Shown here: positions 23,336-34,489 of the stretch, piece after piece
Layout: each line of letters starts with the position of its first letter
How positions within the stretch are numbered: the first letter of the stretch is position 1
Notes under the pieces: model-generated
The model's input: the letters and a program-made list of their open reading frames with translations, nothing else
The model's database searches: none
Told to the model about the DNA's origin: nothing
Translations under genes and position numbers: made by a program
Origin: Prochilodus magdalenae
Lineage: Eukaryota > Chordata > Actinopteri > Characiformes > Prochilodontidae
Assembly: GCA_024036415.1 (NCBI GenBank)
Contig: JAMWET010000582.1
Location: 1 to 64,000 of the forward strand
Direction of reading: 5' to 3'
DNA: 64,000 nucleotides

Positions 23336-25344
23336 ATCATGTTGTAGTTTTAATACATGTATGAATGTAGCCTGTATCTATTTAATGCAACTAAGCTCGA
23401 GTACCAAACTACAGCTTCTGTTCCTTGTCATTTCAAAGTGTCTGTTACCCTGCAACATAAAAATGAATAACTGTTTAAGCAACACAGACAACTCAGTCAT
23501 CTACTATAAATATCATGTCATATACTCTTGTAGCACACTGGTAATGAAATGTGGTTGATGTAGGTTAATGTAAAAATATAAGTATTTCATGCATTTTTGG
23601 AGCAATTCTTTTGGTACACTAATAATGCAGTTCTCACACATTATAATATAAGTATTACAATCCTCTAAAAGATTCCTGTGTGTGTGTGTGTGATACATTC
23701 TGTATCAAGGTTAATACTGAAGCACAGTTTCATGAACTAAAAAGCTCAAGTCACCTTTTAGTCAAATTTACCTGCTGATACACAGTTGCAGAGACAAAGA
23801 CAGAGAGGTAGAAATAAACAGAGAGAAAAACAGAAAAAAAGACAGACTTACAGAGAACGGTACAGACGGAGAGATACACAGAGACAGAATGAGACAGAGA
23901 GATAATGAATTAAGAAAACTTCTTAATGTATTTGTGTGTGTCCAAAGAACATGATTACACACCTCACCTGTTTTCATTCTTTGTGAGGCCCAGTTCCATG
24001 TTGAGAAGTAACACTGCTTTTTTATTATCAATGCAGAGAAAAGTTCTGGCTTTAGTCCATTCTGCTACATGTACTGACTACATCTATACATGACATGAAT
24101 TAGATTTGGCTGTTTAATATAAAGATTCGACTGTTCATTCTTTTTCATGTTTTTATTTTATCTAGCAATAGTAAAATACACTGGAACGAATTTTAGTTAT
24201 GATTTATTAAAAAAGGTAAATTCAGCATTCTTGGGATCATATTTCTAAACATGTAAAAATCGGTCAGAAAGATGCTGAATATAATTAAATATTATGAATC
24301 TGCTGTTGCCTGGTATCAGTATAGATTGTGGTTATTGTATATTACAATCCGTAATTTAACCAATAAACTGTAATAATTTAGTAATTTACTCTGTGTTAGG
24401 GAAAGTTATTGGCTAAGGGCATATACTGATTTTCACGTTGGACTACATGGGGGCGCCAATCACTGGGGTCTTATAAACTGTGGGCTCAGCTGGTAATGGC
24501 CAACTGGAGGAACGGCAGTAAATGGTGGTGCCTTGAACGCTGCACAGACTCTTCCAGAGAAAGGTTGTCTCTCTCCTTGGGTCTCAAGCCGTCAACACCA
24601 AGAACATCTTTGTTCTACCTCCAAAACCAAAGTTATGAATTTAATGTGTGTCATCCCAGCCTAGAAACACCGGGAACTCTCATCACTGGGGACTTAATAT
24701 TAAATAGTAACTGCTATTAAGGCCCATCTCCTACCCTACTCGTGGGTCATGATCTCAATAGCATATGAGTAAAAGTTGATTGCATTTCTGTTCTTTTTAT
24801 CTACTGTATTGTATGAATTCTGAAACCTTATGAAAGTTTGTGCCAATAGCATGTGGAAGTTTCTGTTGGAATGCAAAGAATACTAACCACCATGCTATCC
24901 AACTGTTAGTTATGTGTTTAACTTGTCTCTTCCCTTTTTAAGACTGACAAGCAGAAATAACCCACTATCAGAGTTTGCTTTGAAACTTATATAGTCAGCA
25001 GTATACACTTACCATTTGTGGGGGGAGGTCCTAAGCCATACACCAGGTCAAAATCACCAATTAGAGGTCAGCTAATAAATATTCAGTTATCCCCGATCAA
25101 ATTAGCAAATGGGATCCGCCCTGCAGGGGACAACACAGAACGCGGATAAAATATTGAGCGCAGTCTGAATAAGCGTGTTTCTGAGCTTTGAGCTTCAAGC
25201 TTATTGCTCGCCGCCAACCTTCGGTGACTTCAGCCTACTAGGCAAAGTTTTCTCCAGATATCATCCAGGAACACCGAAACTTAGTGCCAACCTCGAGATT
25301 AAAAACAGATCTGAGAAGTTTGTTAAATTTGTTTTCAAGCGTTT
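23336..25344. other. No gene seen
   Basis: Contains a GT run (23678-23692). I see no exon and no element I can name. The stretch at 25090-25330 has a mobile-element feel (promoter-like, GC-richer) but no diagnostic ends. Confidence 0.35.
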
Positions 25345-25470
25345 GTTTTGGTATTAGTTAGAGAGAGAGAGACAGAGGGACAGAGAGAGATAGAGTGACA
25401 GAGAGAGAGATAGAGAGAGAGGAAAAAAGAGAGAGAGAGAGAGAGACAGAGAGGGGGGGAGAGACAGAAA
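25345..25470 (+). repeat. GA-rich simple repeat
   Basis: A gagagagaca-type low-complexity run. Confidence 0.85.
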
Positions 25471-25524
25471 ACTGACTTTAAACCCCCTTTATTAAATTAT
25501 CATTAGATTAACAGTCCAACTGTT

Positions 25525-26560
25525 AATATAATAATAATAATAATAATACTTTATTCTTGTATAGCGCTTTTCACAAACCCAAAGTTGCTTACAATTGATT
25601 GTTGATGTCAGATAGAAAAGAAACAAATAAACATTAAAAACAACAAGGACATACAGTAGACAATAGACAATATGAGCATGATCATTTAAGAGAGCGGTTT
25701 TAGTCTTGAGGCAGGTTGTAAGCGAGAGTAAAGAGATGTGTTTTAAGGTTAGATTTAAATACAGAGAGTGAATTGGACTGCTGGGAAGGAGAGATGGGTA
25801 TATCATCCATGTATAATGTAAGAGGGTTTTACTGAGGGTTGATTTGGATCCAATAAAAATGAGTTACGTTTTATTACTGTTTAACATGAGAAAATTGGGT
25901 TTCATCCACATCTTGATCTCGGACAGGCAGGTTTCTAAGTGAGTAAGAGGTGGATAATAGATTTAGTACTAAGCTAAATCTGGGTGTCACCCGCTTAACA
26001 GTGAAAGTCAGTTTGAAATGACATAGTATTTGTCCAAGAGGAAGGATGTACACAATGAATAAGATAGGTCCAAGGACTGAGCCTTGTGGAACCCCTTGAG
26101 TGACAGCAGCAGGAGAGGAAGTATGACCTGAGAGGGTGATGAACTGCTTTCTATTAATTAGGTATGATAAAAACCAGTCCAGGAGAGTGCCATCAATCAG
26201 TGCTCATGCAGCCTTGACAAAAGAATGGAATGACACACTGTATTGAAGGCTGCACTCAGATTGAGCAGTAGGAGGATGCTGCAGCCACAAGCAGGTCATT
26301 GATGACCTTAATTAAAGCTGTTTTGGTGCTTTGGAATGGACAGAAACCAGACTGGAAAGGTTCAAAGAGATTGTTGTTTACTAAGTATTTTTGTAGCTGA
26401 CTAGCAACTGTCCGTTCAAGGACTTTGGACAGAAAGGGAAGGTTAGAGATAGGGCGATAGTTATTGAGATCTGTTTGGTCTAGACCGGGTTTTTTGAGTA
26501 TGAGAGTAACTGCAGCAATCTTATAGATAGAGGGAACTTGGCCAGAGTAAGAGTTGTGAG
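25525..26560 (-). mobile_element. L2/Maui-like LINE, reverse-transcriptase fragment
   Basis: On the minus strand the sequence encodes degenerate RT domains in order: KKPGLDQTDLNNYRPISNLP, then KVLERTVASQLQKYL, then FEPFQSGF, and further down TQGVPQGSVLGPILFIVYI. The 3' end near 25550 (aaaagcgctatacaagaata) and a following TTA repeat match fish L2/Maui tails. The catalytic YADD box is lost and stops interrupt the frame. Confidence 0.8.
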
Positions 26561-26864
26561 ATGGGGGACTAGGGCAGGCAGACAGTCTTTAGTTAAAGTT
26601 GTAGGGAGCGGATCAAGAGAACAGGTTGTAGTTTTGGAAATGGTTATGATATTGGCAATGAAGGAAGAGTCAGTAGTATTGAAAGTGGAGAGAGAGGTAG
26701 TTAAGCAACAAAGTCCAGGAATTGACTTTTAAAATGTGGAACAAAACAAAACCAGATCAGAGAACAGCAAAAATACACACACACAAAGACACAGTTATAA
26801 TAAACCAGTGAAACCGTAACATGCCCAACCAACACACCACTGCCCAACCAACACACCACTTCAA

Positions 26865-27560
26865 ATCCAGAAACATTGTGACAACCATAGTACAAACCAA
26901 ACTTAACTCTTAATCATGACTCCTCCTATGCCTGAAAAAGCTTTACAGTTTCCATGTCCTGGCCCTCAGACATCAGCCTGAAAGACTTCCAGACAGCTAG
27001 TACAGCCTGCCAAACCAAAAATGTAGCCAGTGTAGATTTAATAACTTGGGCCTTAGAATACCTGCACCAGAAAATAAACAGAGCACAGGTGAACAGAAAG
27101 CCCAGTCCAGTAAGAGCTCAGACCAGGAGCTCAAACAAGCGGGACTAGCCGGGAGCATTCAGAGAAGCTGTGGAACACAGAATCTGGCTCATTACAGAAG
27201 ATGCAGTATGGAAGAACAGAGGAGTTAAACCTGGACACAAAATCATTAGTGGGCACAACACAGTGCAGAATCCTTCACTGGAGGTCCCTAGAATGTTTGT
27301 GTAGAGGGCTTTTATACAGGAGACTCCATGAAGGCCTCACACCCTCAGGGACAGAGAGATGGGCTCTCCACTTAGAGTCACAGCCTCCCTTTAACTCCTG
27401 GAAATGTATGGCCCCCACACAGCTCCAATACAGCACAGTTTTACCAGATGTGGACAACGGAAACCTCAGAGGCTTCCCATGGAGAGAAGCTGCCCCTCAC
27501 TGTTCTCACTCTCCGGGACACATAGGGTGACGTATAACTCTGAAAAGGGGACATGCCAGC
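26865..27560 (-). mobile_element. L1/Tx1-like LINE ORF2 C-terminal remnant
   Basis: The minus strand encodes fragments of the cysteine-rich C-terminus of L1/Tx1 ORF2: RILHCVVPTNDFVSRFNSSV, then CIFCNEPDSVFHSFSEC, then LATFLVWQAVLAVWKS. The pattern CxxC...HxxxxC is typical. Frames are broken. The plus-strand open frames here are only shadows. Confidence 0.65.
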
Positions 27561-27604
27561 CAGCACATGGTCCACTAAGGCCTTGAGGCTCTGAGTCAAA
27601 GAGG

Positions 27605-27720
27605 CAATAAAGGTACTAATCAGTCTGCCAGAGAGAGAGACAGAGAGAGGAAAAAACAGAAAGGGAGAGAAAGACAGAAACAGAGTAAGAGGGAGAAAGA
27701 GAAAGAGAGAGAGACAGACA
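27605..27720 (+). repeat. GA-rich simple repeat
   Basis: A gagagaaagacagaaa-type low-complexity run directly after the B30.2 stop codon region (downstream on the minus strand). Confidence 0.8.
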
Positions 27721-27729
27721 CACAGAAGG

Positions 27730-28262
27730 TTATTCTCTCACACACACTGATGAGTAATAATAAACCCAGAATCCAGCATAGAGCGGTTCAGTGAATGTGG
27801 TGTAGAAGGTGTGTAGGTGAGTCAGTGTCTGTGGATCAGAGGAGACTCTGTAGAAAGACAGAGTGCCGGCCGGACAGTCCACATACACTCCTACTCTCTT
27901 ACAGTCGGCGGGAGGAACAGAGACAGCAGTGCTGATATTATTGTGATAAACAGAGTAACTGCTATCAGAGCAGATCAGACTCCAGGACTTTACATTCCGT
28001 CCAAACCTGCAGTCATCACTGGCTCCTTTCCTGCTGATTGATTTATATGTTACTGCTATATGAACCTCTCTGCTCCACTCAGCCTCCCAGTAACAGCGTC
28101 CAGTCAGACTCTCTCTACTCAGAACCTGAGCATAGTAATCAAATCTCTCTGGATGATCAGGATACGGCTGATCCTCCCACACACGCTCCACCTTCCTGTT
28201 CCCGTCAGACAGAGAGAGAGAACTGTACGCTGTGTTGAGATCCAGAGTAACCTCACAGGAAT
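27730..28262 (-). CDS. B30.2 (PRY-SPRY) exon, C-terminus of the Ig-LRR receptor
   Basis: A 177-codon exon after acceptor ccttgtgtgcag, ending at TAA (27730-27732). The PRY part has CEVTLDLNTAYSSLSLSDGN, YPDHPERFDYYAQVLSRESL and GRCYWEAEW. The SPRY part has VTYKSISRKGASDDCRFG, KSWSLIC, GVYVDCPAGTLSFY and EPLYAGFWV. It is complete and of the type attached to fish NLRC3-like and TRIM proteins, where it is a ligand-binding module. All upstream exons of the minus-strand gene precede it in order. The exon starts in phase 1, while the LRR exon at 31192 ends in phase 2, so a small joining exon (usual in fish NLR genes) must lie between, and I could not find it. Alternatively this exon belongs to another gene, but none is visible. 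Confidence 0.85.
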
Positions 28263-28299
28263 CTGCACACAAGGAGAGAGTGAGAATGAGTGAGTGAGA

Positions 28300-28375
28300 G
28301 TATTATTATTATTAATAATTATTATTATTACCATTATCATTGTCATTATTATTATTGTTGTTGTTGTTGATGATG
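28300..28375 (+). repeat. ATT/GTT trinucleotide microsatellite
   Basis: A mixed TTA/TTG/TGA run in the intron before the B30.2 exon. Confidence 0.85.
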
Positions 28376-28789
28376 ATGAAGTGTGGTTCTGCTTCCGGTG
28401 TGAAATGTTCTGAAGATTTCAAACCCAAATAAAACAGATGTATTAAATAAAGAGTTTCTTTAAAGGTAAAATAATTGTGAGTATGAATTGAAAGCGTGTA
28501 CAGATTGTAGATCATAAACAGAAATATCTTCAGTTCTGTTATACTGTAATATTCAATGTGAGCTAGTTAAAAGTTCCAGACTGTACTAATAAAACACTGT
28601 AATATGGAATAATAAGGTGGAACAAGGAGAATAAAATAGAAGATGTAATGGGAGGTCATTAATCCATTCATTCAGTTTCAGTCTCTGTTTAAAAGAGAGT
28701 CGCTCAGTAAAGTTGGGCAGATTTTTGCGTTTCACTGAATACAGTAATGGAACCGTTTCTAAAGTGCGGGTACTGTTTAAAAACACAAG

Positions 28790-28925
28790 ATTCAGAGAGA
28801 TCGGAATCAAAATCAGAATCAGAATCAAGCTTCATTTACACATACAAGGATTTTGTCTTTGGTTACAGTAGCTCAAAGGGCACAGAGAGTAACAACATTA
28901 TACACACACACACACACACACACAA
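28790..28925 (-). repeat. Retroelement-tail-like repeat and CA run
   Basis: The phrase ttacacatacaaggattttg occurs in the 3' region of many fish LINE/SINE families (orientation minus). A CA run follows (28902-28924). No coding part is seen. Confidence 0.45.
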
Positions 28926-29259
28926 ACTGATAACCGGTCACTATGTTTTTGTAATATCATGAAAACCAGTAAGTTCACACATCTTTCCTTTTTTATTGTT
29001 AGATTAAAGTGTCTTTGTGTTAAAGAACCAATTATTTTGATCGTGGTTTGTATGGCTAATACTGAAAAAAAATTAAAATAAGTAGCAGGCACAAAGAACT
29101 TGGCATGTTGTGAACAGAGCTAAAAGCTCTATAAAAGAGTTTTATTTAACAAACTAGTAACAGAGCACAACAGCAAATAACAAGCACATATACAAACAAA
29201 AGTGCAATGCCAGGTACAATATAAGAGATAAGAAGGAATCAAAGCCAGAATTTTTGCAC

Positions 29260-30770
29260 AGTGGGGTTAAGGTTAGGGTCAAGTTCAGGTGTAGTATCAC
29301 TTTTGGTTAAAGGGATTATGGTGAGGGTGATGTTTAAGTATAGTATTTGGAATAACAAGTTAGGGTCAGGTTTAAGTGTAGTATTACTTTTAGCTAAAGG
29401 GGTTTAGGTCAGGGTGAAGTTTAAGTAAAGTATTTGGGATAATGAGGTTATAGTGACGTTAAGGTGTGAATTTTTTTTGGGTACTGTTTTGGCAGTAGGT
29501 GGCAAAGCAGCTTTTAGTCTTTATTAAGGCTAAGTATAGAACAATATTAATTTTAGCTGGTAGTCACTTGAACATGTAGTGCTAGTATTACATTGGGCTG
29601 ATACAGTTAAGGTTAGGGTGAGGTTTTTGTGTAGTATGAATTAAAAAACTGAAATCAAGGTTAAGTGTACGGGTAGTATTACTTTTGTATACTGACGTTA
29701 GGGTGAGGTCTAGGTATAGTATTACTTTTGGATACTGAGGTTAGGGTGAGGAATAGGTGTAGTATTAATTTTAAATACTGGGGTTAAAGTTAGGGGGAGG
29801 TTTAGTTAAAGTATTAGTTTTAATTGTGAGGTTAAGGTTAGGGTGAGGTTTAGGTGCAGTATTACTTTAGGATTCAGATGTTAAGATTAGGGTTTAGCTA
29901 TAGTATTATTTTTGGAGTATTATTTTTTGATTACTTTTGGATACTTGTGTTAAGGTGAGGATTAGGTTTAGTATTACTTTTGGATATTTACATTTACGGC
30001 ATTTAGCTGACGCTCTTATCCAGAGCGACTAACAAGAGTATTCATGTTACAGGTAGGCCAGTGTTTTGCCCAAGGGTTTTGCTGAACTACACCAACCCCA
30101 TATACTGAGGATACTGAGGTTAGGGTGAGGTTAAGCTGTATATTAGGTGTATGGCATAGTATTTTAAGGTTTAAGGTTAGGTGTAGGTGTATGATATAGT
30201 ATTATTTTTGGATACCAAAGTTAAGGTTAGGGTGGATACTAAACGCAAGGTTAGGGTTAGGGTTAGGTTTATGTGTAGTATTACTTTTGGATACTAAAGT
30301 TAAGGTTAGGGTGAGGTTTAGGTGTATGGTGTAGTATTACTTTTGGATTTTTAGGTTAGGGTAAGGTGTATGTGTAGTATTACTTCAGGATATTGAGGTT
30401 AAGGTGAGGGTAATGTTTAGGTGTAGTATTTTTGCATTCTGAGGTTAAGTTTAGGATAGAGTTTAGGTGTGGGATTACTTTTTGAATTTTAAGAGGTTAA
30501 GGTTGGCACATTTTGTGAGCAGCTGGTGCGGTATCTTTTAGTCTTTAAGGCTTAACAAGCATAGGACAATATGTATTATTTTTGGACACTGAGGTTAAAG
30601 TTAGGGTAAGGTTTAGATGTAGGTGTAGTATTTTTTTGCATACTGAGGTTAAGGTTAGGAAAAGGTTTAGGTGTAGGTGTACTATCAGTTAGATCCTAAA
30701 ATTAACGTTTAGGTGTAGTATTACTGTTAGATACAGAAGTAAATGTCACTGTTTGGTTTATATGTAGGTG
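29260..30770 (+). repeat. TTAGGG-rich degenerate minisatellite
   Basis: About 1.5 kb of degenerate copies of a roughly 50-bp unit built from gaggttagggtgaggtttag and gtgtagtattacttttgga. One point (about 30247-30275) has three direct telomere-type units (ttagggttagggttagg). Copies vary a lot, so the array is old. Confidence 0.8.
29988..30105 (+). repeat. Common teleost dispersed repeat
   Basis: The motif catttacggcatttagctga then cgctcttatccagagcga is found across fish genomes in short dispersed repeats. It interrupts the TTAGGG-rich array. Confidence 0.7.
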
Positions 30771-31191
30771 TGGTTCAGGTGTGTGTGTATATACACCAGG
30801 TATGCAGGATATTGAAAAATTCATTAATCTTCCAGATTTCAGTCTGTTTTACCTCAAACGGCTCCCCACCCAGTATATATACTTACATCTCTTTGGTTTG
30901 ATCGTAATCTTGCCCTCATGTTCCACTCTAAAGAGCAAACACAGAGTAGTGAGATATTTTCAGTGGAAAAAATATTTGTCTGAATCTATATATGTATTTT
31001 GTTTTCTATTTGTATTGTTTGATCTCATTATCTCTCTCTCACTCTCTCTTTCTCTCTGTCTGTTTCCTTATCTTTCTCTCTTTTACTCTCTCTTTCTGTC
31101 TGTTGCCCCCCCCAAGTCAGTCTCTTTTTATTCAGTCATTTTCCTTTAGTTTCTCACATATACAAACACCCCTGAACAGAGCTGTTCATAC

Positions 31192-31365
31192 CTGAGAGTG
31201 TTCAGTGAGCAGTGTGGATCCTCCTGTTTAGCATAGAGCTGCTTCAATCCCGACTCTCCTGGGTGATTGTAGGTCAGATCTAGTTCTTTCAGGTGTGCAG
31301 GGTTTAAACTCAGAGCTGAAGCCAAAGAAGAACAGCCTTTCTCTCTCACCATACATCCTGATAAC
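31192..31365 (-). CDS. LRR exon 6 (last) of the Ig-LRR receptor
   Basis: A 174-nt phase 2-2 exon (acceptor tttctgcag, donor ctcag|gtatg). It encodes LSGCMVREKGCSSLASALS, HLKELDLTYNHPGESGLK and EDPHCSLNTLR, the capping repeat found last in fish NLRC3-type LRR arrays, just before B30.2. It is open and well conserved with 20853-21026. If the donor is not used, the frame ends 13 codons later (YEQLCSGVFVYVRN stop), which would give a form without B30.2. Confidence 0.88.
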
Positions 31366-31829
31366 CTGCAGAAAGAGAGACAGAGTGAGACACATACTGT
31401 ATATATTGTATATATATGTATAGAGTATAATGTGTATATATATACGGTGTGTATATATTATTGTAATTTTGGTTAATTAGTTAATTATTACTAACAACTA
31501 ATAATAATACAATAATGACAGACTAATATAGAAAACACAGTTTACTAACATAGTAACTAACTTGTTGTGCTTTATGAGTGCTGAAATAAGCTGCAGCACC
31601 CTAAGGCCCAGGCTTGTCAGGGAAATAGCCAAAATAAAAAAGGTCGATTGATTTAACATTAATGTTAGTTGTAATTTTAATTTTTAAATAAATGTAGTTG
31701 TCTATAATACTGTATTAAAATCTGGTGTGACCAGTGGTAGGTTGTGTCTGTTCTGTTAATTTAATAGTAGGATGGGTGATTGATTTATTCTCTGAAAAGT
31801 GTTAGAAGTTGTAGTAAATATAAAATGGA

Positions 31830-32130
31830 TTTTTTTAGGTTGTAATATTATAACTAGCTAACTTAATGCCTTGTATATTGCTATGCAATTTTATTGCTAA
31901 GAATAGACAGCAGTGCCAATGAACAATGAACTTGTGCCTTGGATGTCCATGGATAAAACCATTCTGATCATGTCCCATTATATGTGGTAGAATGTTCTCC
32001 ACCATATAAGGAATGATTGTTTTATCCAGGGTTTGGTGCTTGTGATTGTGTGAGAGAATCTGGGGATTCTTTCCCATGATGCAAAGGTTTTGGACCATTT
32101 GGAATTTTTGCATGAGGCAACAGTGTTGTT
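31830..32130 (-). mobile_element. L1-type LINE RT remnant
   Basis: The minus strand encodes a short RT piece (VENILPHIMGHDQNGFIHG), like the L1 motif around PDQxGFIxGR, in broken frames. It lies in the intron between LRR exons 5 and 6. Confidence 0.5.
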
Positions 32131-32141
32131 GAGCTGTTTGA

Positions 32142-32612
32142 TTGACAGACACAGGTGATGGGGTACCATTCAGTAGAAAACAGAGCTATGAAAAACTGGT
32201 ACTGAGACGGTTGGTTTTGGTGTGGAAGGATTTCTACAATCGAGCCTTTGTGAACATCATGTATTCTCCAGACATTCATCACAAAACTCCTGCCTCAGGT
32301 GTTTTGAGTAAATTTTGGTACCGTTCAGTGACTGCAAAACATGGAAAAGAATGGAATACCATATTTCCTATGGCTGAAATTTTGATAAGAATGAGAACGA
32401 TGCAGAATGCACTCTCACAGAGACAAATTTTTACATCTCAGAAGGTCTTCACTTATCACAGAGTGCCTAAACATTTCTGGCCTAAGGTAATACGTCTGGA
32501 ATCTGATGATGTTGAGGAAAAAATGGAGAAGTCTGACAGTAAGGAAACTGATGAAGAAGAGCAGCAAGATGGTAAACTGCCATACCTATTTAGTATTCGG
32601 GATACTGTTTGA
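32142..32612 (+). CDS. Unidentified open reading frame (156 codons)
   Basis: An open frame starting MTDTGDGVPFSRKQSYEKL with a protein-like core (YNRAFVNIMYSPDIHHK; GVLSKFWYRSVTAKHGKEW; YHRVPKHFWPKVIRLES) and an acidic tail (ETDEEEQQDG). I do not recognise it. It is flanked by L1 pieces and lies about 2 kb from a Polinton-type capsid remnant, so it may be cargo of the same element. No promoter or intron can be assigned. The real start could be upstream. Confidence 0.4.
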   Translation: MTDTGDGVPFSRKQSYEKLVLRRLVLVWKDFYNRAFVNIMYSPDIHHKTPASGVLSKFWYRSVTAKHGKEWNTIFPMAEILIRMRTMQNALSQRQIFTSQKVFTYHRVPKHFWPKVIRLESDDVEEKMEKSDSKETDEEEQQDGKLPYLFSIRDTV

Positions 32613-32624
32613 CGTTGGTCAACC

Positions 32625-32850
32625 AAAGTCATAGATACAGAGGATGAAGAAAGGGACTGAATTTCTAGTTTAGCCCACAGCAAATCTGGGGAATGAAGCC
32701 AACACAAGACCTTTTGAATATGGGCAGCCTAGTAGTAAAATAGAAAATTGGGAAGGGCGAGCCCCCCATCAAATTTAAATCTCTGTAATAAAGATTTATT
32801 CATCAATAGATGAGCTGATCCAAAGTTTTAGTAGTATACAATAAAAAAAA
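32625..32850 (-). mobile_element. L1-type LINE C-terminal remnant
   Basis: The minus strand encodes KFDGGLALPNFLFYYWAAH and then LLWAKLEIQSLS, resembling the GGLGxPNFxxYYWA motif downstream of the RT domain in fish L1 ORF2. The fragment order relative to 31830-32130 is reversed, so the two are separate pieces or rearranged. Confidence 0.6.
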
Positions 32851-33015
32851 AAAACACGAATGAGGAAGATGAGTTTAACGAAGATAAAGAAGCAACGCGC
32901 AAGTGTGTAGCAGCAGGATCAGGACCACAAGTCTTTGACCTTGGCTGAAAAGGGCAGGGTTCACTTGCCGGTCAAAAAGTCAGAAGATAGCGGACAGCTG
33001 CCATGTTAGGCAAGC

Positions 33016-33560
33016 GTGATATGTGAGTGCGAGGCCCTGTCAGAATGTGAGAGTAATGATTCATCTTACTCAGACGTTCCATCCGTTGTGGATGAAGAGT
33101 CTTTGGCCATTCAGATAAAACTAATTGTAGAATGTATTTGGTCTAAAGCATTTATGCAGGCTATTGGAGAATGGGTGGAGCAGCTGTGCCCGGGATGTAA
33201 AATCAATCAGCCTTCTCAAAGGCAACACACATGTATTAAAGGTGTACCCATTCTGTTAGATAAAGTTTTAAAGCAGAAATGGCTCCATCTCCATCAGATG
33301 AACTGTGTCATTATTTTGGATTGAAAGAACAATTTGGTGATGGACATTTTGCAGAAGATGTGCAAGATGATGCAGGAAGTTTTGGAAGAATACGACCCAC
33401 TGTAAGAGTATATCACCAAACACCTGTCTAGTTTTTTGGCCCCCTTTCAGCACAAGAAGTCTTCAGAGCAGGAAGATTTTGCTATTGAAGATGCGGCAAC
33501 AGGCATCTTTCACATTCTGAATCGTACTGACGTGAGTGAAGTGTATTGTACAAAATACAT
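33016..33560 (+). pseudogene. Unidentified decayed gene with a Cys/His motif
   Basis: One frame stays protein-like across about 180 codons apart from two in-frame stops (near 33322 and 33406). It has an acidic/Ser start (CESNDSSYSDVPSVVDEES), a segment WVEQLCPGCKINQPSQRQHT whose C-x2-C...H-x-C spacing suggests metal binding, then MCKMMQEVLEEYDPL and YITKHLSSFLAPFQ, and ATGIFHILNRTDVSE. I recognise no family with confidence. Association with the nearby Polinton-type remnant is possible. Confidence 0.45.
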
Positions 33561-33605
33561 TGATATTTTAAACATACACATATGTTCTATTTAGTTTTTT
33601 AAGAT

Positions 33606-33800
33606 AAGTCATGTTGTCTTTTGTAGTTTTGTAGAAAACCTGTGTAACCTTTCTACCTTGCTTTTTATAAAGCAATGTAATCTATCTGTATTTAAAAGTC
33701 ATGTAAGCTCTTGTAGTTTTGTAGAAAACCTGTGTAACCATTCTACGTTGCTTTTTATAAAAAAAGTTTTGTAATATTTCTGTATTTAAAAGTCCTGGAA
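33606..33800 (+). repeat. Tandem duplication of a roughly 100-bp unit
   Basis: Two copies of ttgtagttttgtagaaaacc then tgtgtaacc, ttctac, ttgctttttataa, and ctgtatttaaaagtc, starting near 33610 and 33710. Confidence 0.75.
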
Positions 33801-34489
33801 TCATAACAAAACATGTGTATTCAATGTTTTGTCAGCATTAGATACTAACAACAAAAAACAATAAATGTCCTAAAACCTTTTTGTAAAAAAATAAAAAGCT
33901 GTCATGTTTGTTGTATATTTCATCATCATTTGTTTTTTCACCAAAACATACAGAGATGTTAAAATTATTGTAAATAATTTATTGACAAAATCACAATGGG
34001 ATACACACTTTTGCACACCATCTACAATATGACAGTAAAAGTTTATCCACAGCAAACTTTTCACATACTTTTTAACCATGCGATAGTTTTCTTGCAAATT
34101 TAACGTATAAGAATTTAACACTTCTGGAAAGGTAATTCCTATTAAATGTTGGTGTAAAAAAAACACAATGTTGACCGCAGGTATCTGATGTAAAGTCTTG
34201 TAATTTGTGTAGAGTTATATATAATGCATATATATAGTGCAAAAAGTTCAAAGTCAGTTCCCTAGGAATTAAAAAATTCTGCATCGCCTTGTGGGGAAAT
34301 TTAAACCACTAACCAGTGTTCACTGGCTGAGGTGTGTGTTTAGTATAAACCCAAGGGGTGATGAGTTTGAGAAATGTATTGCAGGCAGTAGGTCATAAGG
34401 AAGCACCCCTGCAAAACCTCTTGTACATCGCATGGCTTTAGCAATCTGGAGAGTGTCTATATTTTTTTAAAATAATCTATAAGCACTTC

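Noticed and set aside
27201..27530. 109-codon plus-strand frame
   Set aside because: It is the antisense of an L1/Tx1 ORF2 C-terminal remnant that reads better on the minus strand.
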